Shown: positions 6,064 to 7,984 of the stretch, one piece after another | Position numbering within the stretch: position 1 is the stretch's first letter | How the letters are laid out: every line of letters begins with the position of its first letter | Assembly (NCBI GenBank): GCA_016295245.1 | Contig: JAEDLO010000070.1 | Coordinates: 1 to 7,984 of the forward strand | Reading direction: 5' to 3' | DNA: 7,984 nt | DNA from: Bacteroidales bacterium | GTDB lineage: Bacteria; Bacteroidota; Bacteroidia; Bacteroidales; UBA932 | Notes under the pieces: model-generated | The model's database searches: none | What the model saw: only the letters and a program-made list of their open reading frames with translations | Told to the model about the DNA's origin: nothing | Position numbers and translations under genes: made by a program

Positions 6064-7984
6064 CTATCGTCCGGCAGGCTGGGTATAGAAAGGCCAATAG
6101 ATGCCAAGCTTCAAGCCCTGCAAACCGCTCTGGGTCACAAGGTAATGGTCGGCGCTGAAATAATCGCGCTTCTGCATCGGCCAGCCGTTGCCGAAATTCT
6201 GGTATTTGATGAATATGCAGGCCCTCTTCCACTGGACGTTCACGAAGAGGTCCAGGTACGGGCCGTTGTTGTAGAGATTCTCGGTCTGGTTGTAGAACAC
6301 GCCCAGATTAGGGTTCCAGGCAGGGGAGTGCCACTTGGTGTTGTAGAAGCCGTTGGCTCCAATCTGCATCACCATCACGTTGCGCCTCAGCTCGTCCCTC
6401 TGGACGACGAACTCTATAAAATAGCGCAGGTTGAGGGCCAGGGCCGGCACCGGCACCACGCTCTGGTTCGAAGAATACTGGAAGAGCACTCTGTTGTCCA
6501 GGTGCAGGGGACCGAGCACGAACTCCTTGCGCAGCGAAGCAGAAATCAGGCTCATTGCCTGGCTGTTCTGGCGAATGATGCCCTCGTAGTCGTAATAGAT
6601 GTTGTTGGCGAGCAGGGTGTAGCCCGCCTTGAGATTGAGTCTCCAGCGCGGGATATCCAGCTCCGCCGAAGCCTCGGTGGTAGAAATCTTCGAGAACTCG
6701 TTGTCCCAGCGGAAGTGATTGGCATTCATCCGCTTCTGGTAATAATTCGGCTCCTGGAGGGTGGTCTCGAAATGGGCCTTGAAGGTCAGCGGAGAGGTCC
6801 TTGCGCGGCGGAACGGGAATAGCTGGAGCCTTGCGTTTGCCTCGATTCCCAGGTCGCCCGCCTCCGCGCCCAGCAGGGTGAAGCGCGCCTTGGCGTCCCA
6901 GTAGAAGTTGTTGCGCAGCTGGCCCTGGGCGCCGCCGTAGATATAGAAGCTGTTCTCGTTGTGGCGCGTCGGTCTGACCGAAGTGCTGTCGAAATAGCTC
7001 TTGTTGATGTCGCCCACGCCTATGTCCAGCCTGGAGACTATCGCCTGCGAAGACCAAGGTTGCAGACGCAGGAATATCTTGTTGTCCAACTTGCTGACTC
7101 CCAGCGAGTCGTTGGACTTGTTCGGGTCGTGGAAGAACTGGTTTCGATAGAAGGCCCTGCCGTAGTCGTCGCTGATCTGGTCCTTATAGACGCGGCTGTA
7201 GTTGGTGAACTCGAAGCTGTGGCCAAGGTAGGCCGTAGTGATGTCGAGGTTGAGGCTGTCCGGATTGTACTTGAAGCTCGTGTCGCGCTTTGCCTTTATC
7301 CTGTTGATGAAGTCGAACGGGATTCTCAGCTGATGGTCCAGATAGTAGCTGTTCTTGACCACGCGCGAGCTGGCCGAGGCGAGGTTGACGGCTATCTCGC
7401 GGGCATCGAGGGTGGTGTCGCTGACCATCTTGTTGTCCCTCACGCCGCCGTTCTCGTCGCGGTTGATGGCATTGCGGATGTAGCCCGCGTGGGCGCTGTA
7501 TTTCTTGCCCAGATAGTTGGTCTGGACGGCGAAGGTCTTGTTTGCGGTCTCCTCGTGGGCGAGTATGCCCTTGCCGCCGAAGCGGTCGAAAAGTATGCTG
7601 AAGTTCAGCTCGGGGAGTATGTTCTGGGTGGTGAAGATATGCAGGTTGTCCGACTCCTTGAGGTCGCCCGCCAGCAAGGTGCCGAAGTAGGCGAGCTCGG
7701 TGTAAGGCGTCTTGGAGTTATACTGCTTTGCGGTGCGCGGCGAGATGCTCCACGCCTCCTGGGCATTGTAGAACTCCACTCCCTCCTCGCTCTTGCGCAG
7801 TCTGGCGTCGTAGTACTGGACAGCGGAGCCCGCGACTCCCAACCAGCTGGCATTCACGTCCTTGCGCAGGAAAGGATAGTCATTGAACCAGTAGTTGTAG
7901 CTGGTGTCCGGGATGCTGATGTCAAGATTGTGGAAGTCCTGGTCCACCTTCCAGCTGATGATTCTCTTGTACTTCATCGAGTCC
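6064..7984 (-). CDS. Putative porin, Porin_10-like outer-membrane beta-barrel, 5'-truncated by window edge
   Basis: This gene encodes an outer-membrane beta-barrel of the Bacteroidetes 'putative porin' group. The frame stays open to the window edge (Asp-Ser precede the Met at 7977), and no signal peptide is seen, so that Met is internal and the true start lies outside. About 639 residues are visible. Counting from that Met, family-like features in order are an early SWKVDQDF segment (9-15), YNSKTPYTELAYFGT (86-100), QNILPELNFSILFDR (118-132), LGKKYSAHAGYIRNA (156-170) and NGGVRDN (176-182). The remainder is alternating hydrophobic/polar strands rich in Tyr, Phe and Asn with short turns, as expected for a large barrel. 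The C-terminus ends GLKLGIYWPFY plus a short TQPAGR tail, a plausible terminal strand with aromatic residues for BAM recognition. It is the first visible gene of the four-gene minus-strand string. The substrate is unknown; no TonB plug or SusC-like features are seen. Confidence 0.88.
   Translation of the reverse strand, partial: DSMKYKRIISWKVDQDFHNLDISIPDTSYNYWFNDYPFLRKDVNASWLGVAGSAVQYYDARLRKSEEGVEFYNAQEAWSISPRTAKQYNSKTPYTELAYFGTLLAGDLKESDNLHIFTTQNILPELNFSILFDRFGGKGILAHEETANKTFAVQTNYLGKKYSAHAGYIRNAINRDENGGVRDNKMVSDTTLDAREIAVNLASASSRVVKNSYYLDHQLRIPFDFINRIKAKRDTSFKYNPDSLNLDITTAYLGHSFEFTNYSRVYKDQISDDYGRAFYRNQFFHDPNKSNDSLGVSKLDNKIFLRLQPWSSQAIVSRLDIGVGDINKSYFDSTSVRPTRHNENSFYIYGGAQGQLRNNFYWDAKARFTLLGAEAGDLGIEANARLQLFPFRRARTSPLTFKAHFETTLQEPNYYQKRMNANHFRWDNEFSKISTTEASAELDIPRWRLNLKAGYTLLANNIYYDYEGIIRQNSQAMSLISASLRKEFVLGPLHLDNRVLFQYSSNQSVVPVPALALNLRYFIEFVVQRDELRRNVMVMQIGANGFYNTKWHSPAWNPNLGVFYNQTENLYNNGPYLDLFVNVQWKRACIFIKYQNFGNGWPMQKRDYFSADHYLVTQSGLQGLKLGIYWPFYTQPAGR

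Noticed and set aside
6145..7057. Long open frames (225 codons on plus, 249 on minus) overlapping the porin gene
   Set aside because: Both are out-of-frame readings of the porin coding sequence. Their composition (Arg/Gly/Pro/Gln or Val/Leu/His-rich) is typical of shifted frames.

Overview
The window is 8 kb of moderately GC-rich, densely coding chromosomal DNA, almost certainly from a member of the Bacteroidota, probably order Bacteroidales. The reasons are the outer-membrane beta-barrel gene of the Bacteroidetes 'putative porin' (Porin_10-like) type, the lack of recognisable Shine-Dalgarno sites, short A/T-rich leaders before starts, and the style of the M13 lipoprotein and the LolC/E-type permease. 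A GC-rich lineage such as Rikenellaceae or an uncultured Bacteroidales family would fit, but I cannot fix the family from sequence alone.

The layout is two convergent gene strings that meet, and overlap, at about position 1860. On the plus strand (1-1879) lies the 3' part of an RsmF-like RNA cytosine-C5 methyltransferase gene. It is coupled by an ATGA overlap to a gene for a small secreted TPR-repeat protein. On the minus strand (7984 down to 1836) are four tightly packed genes, transcribed in this order: a putative porin (5' end outside the window), a compact MltF-like membrane-anchored lytic transglycosylase, an M13 (PepO/neprilysin-like) zinc metallopeptidase lipoprotein, and a LolC/E-FtsX-type ABC permease. 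The junctions are 3 bp, 23 bp and a 1-base TAATG overlap, so this looks like one operon.

All four minus-strand products act in the cell envelope: outer-membrane channel, peptidoglycan cleavage, periplasmic peptide hydrolysis, and inner-membrane lipoprotein-type transport. A shared envelope maintenance role is plausible, but it is inferred from linkage only. No gene-free stretch longer than about 25 bp exists. I saw no RNA genes, insertion sequences, CRISPR arrays, tandem repeats or convincing terminators.

I did not find a new defence, mobile or biosynthetic system. The points most worth a second look are the reduced sensor domain of the transglycosylase, the 44-bp tail-to-tail coding overlap, the two possible starts of the M13 lipoprotein, and the operon order itself.
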